Assembly (NCBI RefSeq): GCF_004365705.1 | Contig: NZ_SOBN01000001.1 | Location: 3,148,001-3,212,000, forward strand | Reading direction: 5' to 3' | DNA: 64,000 nucleotides | Origin: Streptomyces sp. 846.5 | Lineage (GTDB): Bacteria; Actinomycetota; Actinomycetes; Streptomycetales; Streptomycetaceae | Shown here: positions 43,855-51,918 of the stretch, piece after piece | Layout: each line of letters starts with the position of its first letter | Position numbering within the stretch: the first letter of the stretch is position 1 | Notes under the pieces: model-generated | Told to the model about the DNA's origin: nothing | Databases searched by the model: none | What the model saw: only the letters and a program-made list of their open reading frames with translations | Program-made: the position numbers and the translations under genes

Positions 43855-45870
43855 TCAGGCGACGCTGATGTCGTCGGCCGAGTAGGCGCTCTGGCCGTAC
43901 CACCCGTGGATGTAGAGGGTCACCGAGGTGGACGAGCCGGTGGTGAAGGTGACCGTCAGCTTCTGCCAGGTGGAGCCCGGGCTGGCCCAGGTGCTGGCCG
44001 TGGCTCCGCCGCTGACGCCCAGGTAGACGTAGTTGCCCTGGATCCACCCGGTGAGGGTGTAGGCCGTGTTGGCCTTCAGCGTCAGCGTCTGCTGGCACTG
44101 GGCGGTGTCTGCGGACGTCGGCGTCGCCGTGAGGGCGTGGCTGCCGCTGTGGACGGTGCTGCTCTCGATGGTCGCGGCGCCGGCTGCGGAGCAGGTCCAG
44201 GGAGAGAGCGAGCCCGTCTCGAAGCCGCCGTTGACGACCGCGCCGCCGCCGGGCGGTGCAGTGGTCGGCGGTGCCGTGGTGGGCGGTGCGGTGGTGGGCG
44301 GGGCCGTCGTCGGCGGGGCGGTGGTCGGCGGGGCGGTGGTGGGCGGGGCCGTCGTCGGCGGTGCTGTCGTCGGGGCCGGGCAGCTGGTCGCTGAGCCGTT
44401 GGTGTCGGCCACCGTGGTGTTGAACAGCGTCGCCGCCGGGTCCAGGTCGTACATCGAGAACATCATCGTTCCCGCCAGGCCGTTGCAGTGCAGGTAGTTG
44501 GCGGTGGCCTGGATCGACTGGGCGTCCTCACCGCTCCAGAAGTTGGTGCCGTCGTAGAAGTACGCGGCCTGGGCCGCCGGGTCCCAGAAGGTGTCGGCCG
44601 CGTTGTCGACGACCCCGGTCAGCTCCTTGTACATCCGTACGCCCGCGACGTTGCCGGAGTCGGTCGCGCCGGCCGCCGGACCGGTCGCGGGCTGGAACAG
44701 GCCGTGGTTGCTGCCCGCGGTGACTCCGGTCCAGCCGCGGTAGTAGAAGGGGATGCCCAGGGTGAGCTTGCCCGGTGGGAAGCCGCCGGTGATGCCGTAC
44801 TGGGAGTCGCCGACGGTGTACGCCTTCACCGCCTCGTCCACCGAGTACTTGGCGGTGCCGGGGGCGATCGCGGTCATCGGGTCGTTCGGCCCGGAGTACA
44901 GCGGCGCCTGGTGGTTGGTCGGCCCGGTGGGCTCCCAACCGCCGTGCATGTCGTAGGTCATGGCGTCGCCGAAGGTCAGGTACTGGCCGATCTTGCTGGT
45001 CTCGATGCTCTGGATCTTGTCCTGACCGGACGGCAGCGCGGCGCTGAGGGCGTAGGTCTTGCCGTCGGCCGTGCCCTGGGTGTTGAGCTCGCTGCGGAAC
45101 TCCGCCAGCAGCGCGGTGAAGTTGGCCTTGTCGGCGGTGCTGGAGTGGTTGCCGGTGTGACCGCCGCCGCCCGGGTACTCCCAGTCGAGGTCGAAGCCGT
45201 CGAAGATGCCCTTGCCGGTGCCGGTCCCGCCGTAGCCGTTCTGGGAGGGCAGGTTGCCCTTGATGAACATGCCGATGCAGGACGACACCAGGGCCTTGCG
45301 GGAGGCGTCGGTCGCCGCCGCGTCGGAGAAGTACTTGGAGTAGGTCCAGCCGCCGATCGACAGCAGGATCTTGAGGTTGGGGTTCTTCGCCTTGAGTTCC
45401 TGGAGCTGGTGGAAGTTGCCCACGATCGGCATGTTGAAGGCGTCCGAGGTGCCGTCGACGCTGATGCTGGAGTCGTAGGACTTGCCGTAGTCGGCGAAGG
45501 AGTCGCCCGCGCCGTCGCCGGCGTTGGGGTTGGTCTCGTCCTGCGAGGCGGCCGAGTTGGCCTCGAAGCAGGTGTGCGAGGTCGGGTCGATGTTCTCGAA
45601 GTCGTAGATCAGGTAGTCGAGCTTGGGCGCGATGCCCTCGGTCTGCAGGTTCTTGGGATAGAAGGCGTTCTGGTAGATCGACCACTGGTCGAAGTACCCG
45701 ATCTTCAGCCCGCCGCTGGTGGCGGCCGCGCCGGTGGTGTTGGCCGCCGGGGTCACCGTGGCGGCCCCGGCCGAGGTGCCCAGCAGCGACGCGGACAGCC
45801 CGACGAGGGCCGCCGCGACGGTGGCGACGGTCATACCGAGCCGTCGCGAACGGCGCATGGATGGGTGCAT
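43855..45870 (-). CDS. Secreted GH18 chitinase with C-terminal carbohydrate-binding module
   Basis: From ATG 45870 (GGGAGGA upstream) the 671-aa product has a signal peptide, a GH18 TIM-barrel with LKILLSIGGWTYSKYF and the catalytic DGFDLDWEYP at 224-233 (Glu231 the acid), a threonine/proline linker of eight TTAPP-like repeats, and a ~135-residue C-terminal beta-sandwich (NGGFETGSLSPWTCSAAG) resembling family 4/9 carbohydrate-binding modules. The catalytic residues are intact. It is exported and degrades chitin. Two DasR-like boxes lie upstream, predicting induction by chitin breakdown products. Confidence 0.93.
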   Translation of the reverse strand: MHPSMRRSRRLGMTVATVAAALVGLSASLLGTSAGAATVTPAANTTGAAATSGGLKIGYFDQWSIYQNAFYPKNLQTEGIAPKLDYLIYDFENIDPTSHTCFEANSAASQDETNPNAGDGAGDSFADYGKSYDSSISVDGTSDAFNMPIVGNFHQLQELKAKNPNLKILLSIGGWTYSKYFSDAAATDASRKALVSSCIGMFIKGNLPSQNGYGGTGTGKGIFDGFDLDWEYPGGGGHTGNHSSTADKANFTALLAEFRSELNTQGTADGKTYALSAALPSGQDKIQSIETSKIGQYLTFGDAMTYDMHGGWEPTGPTNHQAPLYSGPNDPMTAIAPGTAKYSVDEAVKAYTVGDSQYGITGGFPPGKLTLGIPFYYRGWTGVTAGSNHGLFQPATGPAAGATDSGNVAGVRMYKELTGVVDNAADTFWDPAAQAAYFYDGTNFWSGEDAQSIQATANYLHCNGLAGTMMFSMYDLDPAATLFNTTVADTNGSATSCPAPTTAPPTTAPPTTAPPTTAPPTTAPPTTAPPTTAPPTTAPPGGGAVVNGGFETGSLSPWTCSAAGAATIESSTVHSGSHALTATPTSADTAQCQQTLTLKANTAYTLTGWIQGNYVYLGVSGGATASTWASPGSTWQKLTVTFTTGSSTSVTLYIHGWYGQSAYSADDISVA
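44252..44371 (-). repeat. Eight 15-bp tandem repeats encoding the chitinase linker
   Basis: Eight imperfect 15-base units of the type GGCGGTGCCGTGGTG encode the TTAPP linker. Such tracts vary in copy number by slippage. Confidence 0.85.
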
Positions 45871-45948
45871 GGTGCGTCCTCCCGAAGTGGGGGATGAGGG
45901 GGACGTGAGCGCATGCGCATGCGTTGGGCAGGTACCTGCCACTCAATG

Positions 45949-45960
45949 TGGTACAGACCA
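45949..45960 (-). promoter_or_regulatory. DasR-like box 2 of the chitinase promoter
   Basis: On the minus strand TGGTCTGTACCA, within ATTGGTCTGTACCACA, matches most of the DasR consensus ACTGGTCTAGACCACT. It lies 79 bases upstream of the start codon. Confidence 0.62.
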
Positions 45961-45973
45961 ATCACTTCGTCAA

Positions 45974-45985
45974 GGGTCTGGACCA
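45974..45985 (-). promoter_or_regulatory. DasR-like box 1 of the chitinase promoter
   Basis: On the minus strand TGGTCCAGACCC matches the 12-bp direct repeat classically described in Streptomyces chitinase promoters. It is 13 bases from box 2, with a -35-like TTGACG (45968-45973) between them. Confidence 0.68.
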
Positions 45986-46076
45986 ATAAGGGAAATGAGG
46001 GTACCGACTGCCAGATATGATCGGAGCGACTGCGAAGCGGCCGAAGGCGGTCACGGACGGACAAGGGTGGTCGGCA

Positions 46077-46949
46077 ATGACCGATAGCACGTCGGGCTGG
46101 ATGAGCACAGCCGTACGTCTCGAACCGATCCGCCCGGTGGACCTGCGGACGGACCGTCCACAGTCCGCACGGATGTACGACTACCTGCTCGGCGGAAAGA
46201 CCAACTTCCCGGTGGACCGCGAGGTCGCCGAGCAGGCGCTGGCGGCCTACCCCGGGCTGCGCACGGTGACCCGGATGAACCGGGCCTTCATGCGGATCGC
46301 GGTGGAGTTCCTGGCCAAGCAGGGGGTCAACCAGTTCCTCGACATCGGCACCGGCATCCCGACCACGCCCAATGTGCACGAGATCGCCCAGGGCATCCGG
46401 CCGGACGCCCGGATCGTCTACACCGACAACGACCCGATCGTGCTCGCCCACGCCCGGGCGCTGCTCACCGGGACCACCGCCGAGGGCCGGGTGGACTACA
46501 TCGAGGCGGACCTGCGACAGCCGAAGCAGATCCTCAGCCATACCTGCCTGACCGGCGAGCGGCCGGCGCTCGACCTGGAACGCCCGGTGGCGCTGCAGCT
46601 GATCTCGGTCCTGCACTTCGTCCCCAACGACGACGAACCGTACGCCCTGGTCCGGGAGTTGCTGAAGCCACTGGCCTCCGGCAGCTACCTGGTGCTGTCG
46701 CACGCCACCGCGGACAGCAGCCCGGAGGCGGTCAACCGCGGCGCGGACACCTACCGCGGGGCGGGCGTCCGGATCCAGCCGCGCAACCGGGCCGAGGTCG
46801 AGGCCTTCGCGGACGGGCTGGAGCTGCTGGCCCCCGGCGTCGCCACGCCCACCGCCTGGTGGCCCGCCTTCGCCGGGGACGCCGAACTCCCCTACGCCGA
46901 CGACCCGGCCGTCAACGACGCCTACCTACTGATCGCCCGCAAGCCCTGA
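46077..46949 (+). CDS. S-adenosyl methyltransferase-like protein (PF04672/DUF574 family)
   Basis: A 290-aa protein typical of the large streptomycete family: QSARMYDYLLGGKTNFPVDRE, then FLDIGTGIPTTPNVHEIAQ (SAM-binding glycine-rich loop), VYTDNDPIVLAHARALL and a PVALQLISVLHFVPNDDEPY strand. Family members are numerous in each genome and mostly unassigned. ATG 46077 follows AGGGTGG. It stands divergent to the chitinase, and no substrate is indicated. Confidence 0.9.
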   Translation: MTDSTSGWMSTAVRLEPIRPVDLRTDRPQSARMYDYLLGGKTNFPVDREVAEQALAAYPGLRTVTRMNRAFMRIAVEFLAKQGVNQFLDIGTGIPTTPNVHEIAQGIRPDARIVYTDNDPIVLAHARALLTGTTAEGRVDYIEADLRQPKQILSHTCLTGERPALDLERPVALQLISVLHFVPNDDEPYALVRELLKPLASGSYLVLSHATADSSPEAVNRGADTYRGAGVRIQPRNRAEVEAFADGLELLAPGVATPTAWWPAFAGDAELPYADDPAVNDAYLLIARKP

Positions 46950-47054
46950 CACCGACCATGGCACCAACCCTGACGCCGAAAAGGCATGGCCGGGACAGCG
47001 CTCGGGCTGGTAGCTTTCCGGTCGACCGTGACATCGCCCGAGGAGGTGAGACCC

Positions 47055-47108
47055 ATGAACGCTGTAGCTGTGTGGGTGCTCCCCCTCTCCGTACCGGTCG
47101 GCGACTGA
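47055..47108 (+). CDS. 17-codon leader mini-ORF
   Basis: ATG at 47055 is preceded by GAGGAGGTGA, a very strong ribosome-binding site, and encodes MNAVAVWVLPLSVPVGD before TGA at 47106. Five of 17 residues are valine and there is one tryptophan. It ends 56 bases before the hydrolase start, and a hairpin lies between. This is the layout of a regulatory leader peptide, although a stand-alone micro-peptide is possible. Confidence 0.5.
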   Translation: MNAVAVWVLPLSVPVGD

Positions 47109-47120
47109 CGTAGGTGTCGC

Positions 47121-47150
47121 CGGGAGCGCCGTATCGACAAGGCACTCCCG
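47121..47150 (+). promoter_or_regulatory. Leader hairpin between mini-ORF and hydrolase gene
   Basis: CGGGAGCGCC (47121-47130) pairs with GGCACTCCCG (47141-47150), with one C/A mismatch and a ten-base loop. It starts 13 bases after the mini-ORF stop and ends 14 bases before the hydrolase ATG, so ribosomes finishing the mini-ORF could affect its folding. Confidence 0.5.
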
Positions 47151-47164
47151 AAAGGCAACACCCT

Positions 47165-47932
47165 ATGCACTCAATGCAGTTCACCTCCGAGTCGTCGTCG
47201 AACGGCATGGTCGAGCGCGACTTCACCGTCGGCGGGGTTCCCGGCGTGCTCTGGTCGCCGGCCTCCGGCGCGGCCGGTCGCGCACCCCTGGTCCTGCTGG
47301 GGCACGGCGGCGGCAACCACAAGAAGCATCCGGCGATGGCGGGCCGGGCCCAGCGCCTGGTGACCGGCTGCGGCTTCCATGTCGCCGTCATCGACGCGCC
47401 CGGCCACGGCGACCGGCCGCGCACCGCGCACGACGAGGAAGAGATCGCCGAGCTCTACCGGGCGAGGGCGGCGGGCGAACCGGAAGGCCCGATCGTCGTC
47501 CGCTACAACGCGTACCTGGCGGAGCTCGCCGTGCCCGAGTGGCGGGCCACCCTGGACGCCCTGCAGCGACTCCCCGAGATCGGGACCGACGGGCCGGTCG
47601 GCTACTTCGGCATCAACATGGGGACCGCGATCGGCGTACCGCTGGTGGCGGTGGAACCCAGGATCACCGCCGCGGTCTTCGGTCAGCACTGGCCCGACGT
47701 CCTGGCCGAGCAGGCGAAGCAGATCACCGTCCCGATCGAGTTCGACCTGCAGTGGGACGACGAGCACATCCCGCGCGAGGCCGGTCTCGCGCTGTTCGAC
47801 GCCTTCGCCTCGAAGGAGAAGACCTTGCACGCCAACGCGGGCCGGCACAAGGACCTGCCCAGGTTCGAGGCCGACAGCGCGGTCCGGTTCTTCGCCCGGC
47901 ACTTCGGCCGGACGGTCGCCCCGACGGCCTGA
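47165..47932 (+). CDS. Alpha/beta-hydrolase-fold protein with an altered nucleophile elbow
   Basis: A 255-aa protein with the dienelactone-hydrolase-like layout: APLVLLGHGGGNHKKHP (oxyanion region), VAVIDAPGHGDRPRT, GYFGINMGTAIGVPLVA, TVPIEFDLQWDDEHIPRE (acid) and LHANAGRHKDLP (histidine). At the nucleophile elbow the expected GxSxG reads GINMG, placing Asn151 where Ser would be. Acid and His positions are kept. Either the family uses another residue here or the protein is a non-hydrolytic homologue. ATG 47165 has AAAGG nine bases upstream. Confidence 0.85.
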   Translation: MHSMQFTSESSSNGMVERDFTVGGVPGVLWSPASGAAGRAPLVLLGHGGGNHKKHPAMAGRAQRLVTGCGFHVAVIDAPGHGDRPRTAHDEEEIAELYRARAAGEPEGPIVVRYNAYLAELAVPEWRATLDALQRLPEIGTDGPVGYFGINMGTAIGVPLVAVEPRITAAVFGQHWPDVLAEQAKQITVPIEFDLQWDDEHIPREAGLALFDAFASKEKTLHANAGRHKDLPRFEADSAVRFFARHFGRTVAPTA

Positions 47933-47942
47933 CCCGCGCGAA

Positions 47943-47976
47943 GGAGGGGCCGAGCCGCTTCAGGCTCGGCCCCTCC
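47943..47976. terminator. Perfect 14-bp hairpin between convergent genes
   Basis: GGAGGGGCCGAGCC and GGCTCGGCCCCTCC flank the loop GCTTCA. It lies between the hydrolase and the convergent permease. Confidence 0.88.
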
Positions 47977-47988
47977 CCGCACGCGCGT

Positions 47989-49728
47989 TCAGCTCTCCGT
48001 GGCCGACAGGACGGTGGGCATGGCGAGCGGGACCGGCCCGCCGCCGCCCGTGGTCTTGCAGGAGTCGTGGCAGTCCTTCTCCAGGCTGCAGCACAGGGAG
48101 CAGATGGCGCCCTGGTGGAAGGGGCAGCCGGCGATGTCGGGGCGCTCGAAGTCCTCGGCGCAGACCTTGCAGGTGAGGGTGGCGGCGGAGAGCAGGCCGT
48201 CGTCGGTGAACAGGGGCTCGGGAAGGTCGTCGGTGCGGGCGATGTAGTACTTGCCCTTGGTGAGCCACGCCAGCAGCGGGGACAGCGCCATGGCGATGAC
48301 CAGGGCGATGAAGGGCGAGAACGCCTTGCCGTAGGAGCCGAAGGCGTTGAAGTAGGCGATGATGCTGACCGCGGAGGCGATGAGCATCGAGCCGAAGCCG
48401 ACCGGGTTGAAGTTGTACAGGTGGGCCCGCTTGAACTCGATGTAGGACGGGCTGAGCTTGAGCGGCTTGTTGATCACCAGGTCGGCGACGACCGCACCGA
48501 TCCACGCGATGGCGACATTGGAGTAGAAGCCCAGGATGGTGTTGAGGACGCCGAAGACACCGCCCTCCATCAGCGCGAGCGCGATGCCGACGTTGAGGAA
48601 GATGTAGACGACGCGGCCGGGGTGACGGTGGGTCAGCCGGGAGAAGAAGTTGGACCAGGACAGCGAACCGGAGTAGGCGTTCGTCGTGTTGATCTTTATC
48701 TGGGAGAGGATGACGAAGAAGGTGGCCAGCCCGAGCGCGACGGGCGCGGCGAAGGTGTGGAACCCGGCGAGGTACTGCTGGATGGGCTGGTCGGCCTTGG
48801 ACAGGCCGATGCTGCCGGCGATGTAGAAGGCGAGGAAGGCCCCGCCGATCTGCTTGAGCGCGCCGAGCACCACCCAGCCGGGTCCGGCGCTGAGGACCGC
48901 ACCCCACCACTTCCTGGCGTTCTCGGGCGTCTTGTCCGGCATGAAGCGCAGGTAGTCGACCTGCTCGCCGATCTGGGCGATGAGCGACAGCGCCACGCCG
49001 GCGCCCGCGCCGACACCGATCAGGCTGATCGAGGAACCGGTGGGCGAGTTGCCGGCGAAGTGGGTGAACTGCGAGAACTTGTGCGGGTCCTGGACGGCGA
49101 TGGAGACGAAGGGGGCGACCATCAGGACCAGCCAGACCGGCTGCGTCCACACCTGCATCTTCGACAGCGCGGTCATCCCGTAGACCACCAGCGGGAGGAT
49201 GATCAGCGAGGCGATCAGATAGCCGACGGCCAGCGGGACGTGCAGGCCCAGTTGCAGGGCCTGCGCCATGATCGAGCCTTCGAGGGCGAAGAAGATGAAG
49301 GTGAAGCTGGCGTAGATGACCGAGGTCAGGGTCGAGCCGAGATAGCCGAATCCTGCGCCGCGGGTCAGTAGGTCCATGTCGATGGAGTACTTCGCCGAGT
49401 AGTACGAGATCGGAATGCCGGTCAGGAAGATGGTCACGGCCGCGGCCAGGATCGCCACCATGGCGCTGGCGAAGCCGTTGGTGATCGCGATGGAGCCGCC
49501 GATGGCGAAGTCCGCGAGGTAGGCGATGCCGCCCAGGGCCGTGGTCGCCACCACGTAGGGGGTCCAGCGGCGGAAGGACTTCGGCGCGTAGCGCAGCGAA
49601 TAGTCCTCCAGGGTGCTGTTCTTCGTCCAGCCGTTGTACTGCCTGGCGGTGTCGCCGGACGGCCCTCCGCTCGATTCAGCGGATCCGGGAGGGGGTGTCG
49701 GCGCCTGGTTGTCGAGCGTGTCCGTCAC
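47989..49728 (-). CDS. NCS1 (purine/cytosine/allantoin-type) permease with cysteine-rich cytoplasmic tail
   Basis: From GTG 49728 (GAGGGA upstream) the 579-aa product has ~12 transmembrane helices and the NCS1 start WTPYVVATTALGGIAYLADFAIGGS, read in order. The C-terminal ~70 residues are soluble and hold nine cysteines and two histidines: CKVCAEDFERPDIAGCPFH, then ICSLCCSLEKDCHDSC, suggesting zinc or iron-sulfur binding. Such a domain is outside the standard transporter fold and could sense or regulate. Upstream lie a ~270-base leader and, on the same strand, an AmiC-like ligand-binding gene. Confidence 0.87.
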   Translation of the reverse strand: MTDTLDNQAPTPPPGSAESSGGPSGDTARQYNGWTKNSTLEDYSLRYAPKSFRRWTPYVVATTALGGIAYLADFAIGGSIAITNGFASAMVAILAAAVTIFLTGIPISYYSAKYSIDMDLLTRGAGFGYLGSTLTSVIYASFTFIFFALEGSIMAQALQLGLHVPLAVGYLIASLIILPLVVYGMTALSKMQVWTQPVWLVLMVAPFVSIAVQDPHKFSQFTHFAGNSPTGSSISLIGVGAGAGVALSLIAQIGEQVDYLRFMPDKTPENARKWWGAVLSAGPGWVVLGALKQIGGAFLAFYIAGSIGLSKADQPIQQYLAGFHTFAAPVALGLATFFVILSQIKINTTNAYSGSLSWSNFFSRLTHRHPGRVVYIFLNVGIALALMEGGVFGVLNTILGFYSNVAIAWIGAVVADLVINKPLKLSPSYIEFKRAHLYNFNPVGFGSMLIASAVSIIAYFNAFGSYGKAFSPFIALVIAMALSPLLAWLTKGKYYIARTDDLPEPLFTDDGLLSAATLTCKVCAEDFERPDIAGCPFHQGAICSLCCSLEKDCHDSCKTTGGGGPVPLAMPTVLSATES

Positions 49729-50001
49729 GGGTCTTCCCTCATTCTGCACGCGGGGTCACACCCCCGGAGGCTCCGGGGCGGTGAGGGAAGATTCCCGCCC
49801 TGTTGTTTCTCGTTCGTTTCGCGTCGTTTAAATGGGAGGGCAATAGGAATTTGCATTTCGACGCGCGTAGAATTCCGGGAACAATAAACGCTTCATTCCG
49901 ACAATTAATTGCGCGGCGCTGCGCGTGGCGCGAGCCGGGCCCGGCTGGGCCGACGGCGCTGTCGGGTCCAGGACAACCATCCCATGAAACCATTCCCCTG
50001 G
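49729..50001 (-). other. Long 5' leader of the permease gene
   Basis: About 270 bases separate the predicted promoter from the permease start. The stretch is AT-richer than its surroundings and holds the palindrome CCCCGGAG-G-CTCCGGGG (49762-49778) 34 bases before the start codon, followed on the mRNA by GGGGGTGTGACCCC. I recognise no named riboswitch. Confidence 0.4.
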
Positions 50002-50030
50002 AAAGTATTTCTGTAACCAGGTAACGTCAA
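50002..50030 (-). promoter_or_regulatory. Predicted promoter for the permease gene
   Basis: On the minus strand TTGACG (50025-50030) and TACTTT (50002-50007) are separated by 17 bases, a good vegetative promoter. A GTTAC direct repeat lies in the spacer. Confidence 0.55.
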
Positions 50031-50053
50031 CGCCTGGGCCACAGGGCCGGATC

Positions 50054-50077
50054 GGTCAGGTCAGGTCAGGTCAGGTC
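50054..50077. repeat. GGTCA tandem repeat
   Basis: Four and a half units of GGTCA lie just past the stop codon of the AmiC-like gene. A short simple repeat; no function proposed. Confidence 0.7.
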
Positions 50078-50095
50078 GGCGGCAGGGACGGGGGG

Positions 50096-51172
50096 TCAGA
50101 GTTGGGCGACGATGTCAAAGTCGAAGACGTCCGCCCGGGCCAGGTAGACCCGCTGGTGCAGGTGGTTCCCCTGCAGCCGCAGCGTGCCGCGCGGCCCCTC
50201 GTAGGCGACGGTCTCGCTCACCGTGCGCATGGCGCCGACATCCAGCGACCGGGCCCGCTCGGCCAGCGCCGCGAGCAGCCGCAGGCCCTCGAAGCAGGAC
50301 TCCCCCAGGCTGCCCATCGGCGGCGCCTCCACCCCGAAGCGCAGGGCGTAGCGGCGGCTGAAGTCCAGGCTCTCCTCGGTCGCCAGGGTCTCGAAGAACC
50401 CGGACGTGGCCCACAGTCCGCTGGTGGCGTCCGCCCCGGTGGCCAGCAGCATGTTCTCGTCCATGTGCGTGCTCAGCCGCAGGCACCGCTGGTGCAGGCC
50501 GCAGTGGGCGAAGGCCCGGTTGAAGCGCACCGCGTCGTCCCCGATCAGCAGCATCAGCACCGCGTCCGCCTCGCAGCGCTCCACCCGGCGCAGGGCCGGG
50601 CCGAAGTCGTGCGCGCCCAGGGGGACGAAGACCTCGTCGCGGACCCGGCCCCCGCAGGCCCGCGCGTAGCGCCGGGCGGCGCGGGCCGTCACGCGCGGCC
50701 AGACGTAGTCGTTGCCCACCGTGCACCAGCGCCGCACCCCGGTCGCCTCGGCCAGCAGCCGCATCGCGGGCAGGAGTTGCCGGGCCGGGGTCTCGCCGGT
50801 GAGGAACACGCCGGGGGTCCGCTCGCCGCCCTCGTACTGGGCGGTGTAGATGTAGGGGACCCGGTGGGCGACGCGCGGCGCCAGTGCCTTGCGCACTGCC
50901 GAGATGTGCCAGCCGGCCACCGCGTCCACCGCGCCGAGCGACACCAGCGCCTCGACCTCGGCCGCCACCCGCTCCGGTGCGGCCCCGCCGTCCACCACGA
51001 CCAGCCGTACCTCGCGGTCCAGCACACCGCCCGCAGCGTTGATCTCCTCCGCGGCGAGCCGCGCGGACAGCTCGCAGGACGGGCCGAAGATCCCCGCCGG
51101 TCCCTGCAGCGGCACCACCAGGGCCACGACCACCGCATCGCCGCCGTGCCGTCGCAGCGGCCCCAGCTGCAT
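50096..51172 (-). CDS. AmiC/UrtA-like periplasmic-binding-fold protein without signal peptide
   Basis: A 358-aa type I periplasmic-binding-fold protein: VVALVVPLQGPAGIFGPSCE, LAAEEINAAGGVLDREVRLV, VDAVAGWHISAVRKALAP, IYTAQYEGGERTPGVFLTGE and VGNDYVWPRVTARAARRYAR. This matches the AmiC/urea-binding (UrtA) branch. The ATG at 51172 has GGAGGT seven bases upstream, and the start lacks a signal peptide, so it is probably cytoplasmic, like the amide sensor AmiC, rather than a transport lipoprotein. Neighbouring NCS1 permease and divergent MarR gene suggest an inducible amide/urea/hydantoin-type uptake system; that is inference. Confidence 0.83.
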   Translation of the reverse strand: MQLGPLRRHGGDAVVVALVVPLQGPAGIFGPSCELSARLAAEEINAAGGVLDREVRLVVVDGGAAPERVAAEVEALVSLGAVDAVAGWHISAVRKALAPRVAHRVPYIYTAQYEGGERTPGVFLTGETPARQLLPAMRLLAEATGVRRWCTVGNDYVWPRVTARAARRYARACGGRVRDEVFVPLGAHDFGPALRRVERCEADAVLMLLIGDDAVRFNRAFAHCGLHQRCLRLSTHMDENMLLATGADATSGLWATSGFFETLATEESLDFSRRYALRFGVEAPPMGSLGESCFEGLRLLAALAERARSLDVGAMRTVSETVAYEGPRGTLRLQGNHLHQRVYLARADVFDFDIVAQL

Positions 51173-51249
51173 GTGACTACCTCCGTGCGGGTCGCGCGGG
51201 GGCGGGGATCTTGATCCGGGCCCCGATCCCGCCACAGAAGCCCTACTTT

Positions 51250-51279
51250 GGTTGAACCGTAGACGGTTGAACAGTAGAC
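51250..51279. promoter_or_regulatory. Tandem 15-bp repeat with internal dyad (MarR operator candidate)
   Basis: GGTTGAACCGTAGAC is followed directly by GGTTGAACAGTAGAC. Their junction forms the imperfect palindrome TTGAACCG-TAGA-CGGTTGAA (51252-51271). It lies between the divergent AmiC-like and MarR genes. Confidence 0.65.
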
Positions 51280-51302
51280 CTACCGGAAGGACGCCGGCGC
51301 TC

Positions 51303-51758
51303 ATGACCACCGAGCCGCCACCCGATCTCGCCCACCTCCTCAGCCATGCCGAGCGCCGTCTGGTGAACCGGCTCGCCGCCGTGCTGGCCGACGAGGGCTG
51401 CTCGGTGGAGCAGTGGCGGGTGCTGTCGGTCATCGCCGACGACCAGGGCCATCCGATGGCCGAGATCGCCGAGTACGCGCTGCTGCCGGCGCCCAGTCTG
51501 ACCAAGCTCGTCGACCGCATGGTCGCCGACAACCTGGTCTACCGCCGGGCCGACCCCCACGACCGCCGCCGGGTACTGCTCCACCTCTCCGCCCGCGGCC
51601 GGATCCTGCACCAGCGCGCCGCCCACAAGGTCCAGGCGGACCAGACCCGCCTCCTCACCGCGATCGGCGACGACGGCGAGCTCGCCCACGCCCTCGACCT
51701 GCTCACCGGAACCCTGGCCGGACGGCAGACCGACCGCGCCCGGCCGACGACTACCTGA
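51303..51758 (+). CDS. MarR-family transcriptional regulator
   Basis: A 151-aa winged helix-turn-helix protein: VEQWRVLSVIADDQGHPMAE, recognition helix PAPSLTKLVDRMVADNLVYR and wing ADPHDRRRVLLHLSARGR. ATG 51303 is preceded by GGAAGGA. It is divergent from the AmiC-like gene, and a tandem-repeat operator lies between them, so autoregulation and control of the amide-sensor/permease genes are likely. Its 3' end overlaps the pirin remnant on the other strand. Confidence 0.9.
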   Translation: MTTEPPPDLAHLLSHAERRLVNRLAAVLADEGCSVEQWRVLSVIADDQGHPMAEIAEYALLPAPSLTKLVDRMVADNLVYRRADPHDRRRVLLHLSARGRILHQRAAHKVQADQTRLLTAIGDDGELAHALDLLTGTLAGRQTDRARPTTT

Positions 51759-51918
51759 CGCGCCCCCGCGGCTTCAGCGGTACCGGGGGCAGCTCGGGGG
51801 CCGGGATCGCGGGGCCGTCATAGCCGTGGACCTGACCGAAGCGGTCGCCGGTCATCCAGTCCTTGCGGGCCTCGGCGATCTCCTCCCCGGTCCGGGCCAC
51901 GAAGTTCCACCACATCTT
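51751..51918 (-). pseudogene. Pirin-family protein, C-terminal fragment only
   Basis: The minus strand encodes the terminal ~55 residues of a pirin: KMWWNFVARTGEEIAEARKD, then DRFGQVHGYDGPAIPAPELP, stop at 51751-51753. Sense homology ends abruptly at ~51919 at the palindrome CGTTGATCAACG; the other four fifths of the gene are absent. This looks like the scar where the adjoining biosynthetic island joined the chromosome. Confidence 0.75.

Noticed and set aside
49729-50001. Known riboswitch (guanidine, purine or PreQ1 class) in the permease leader
   Set aside because: Looked for conserved guanidine-type ACGR loops and purine-type pairing; none was convincing, so only an uncharacterised leader is reported.
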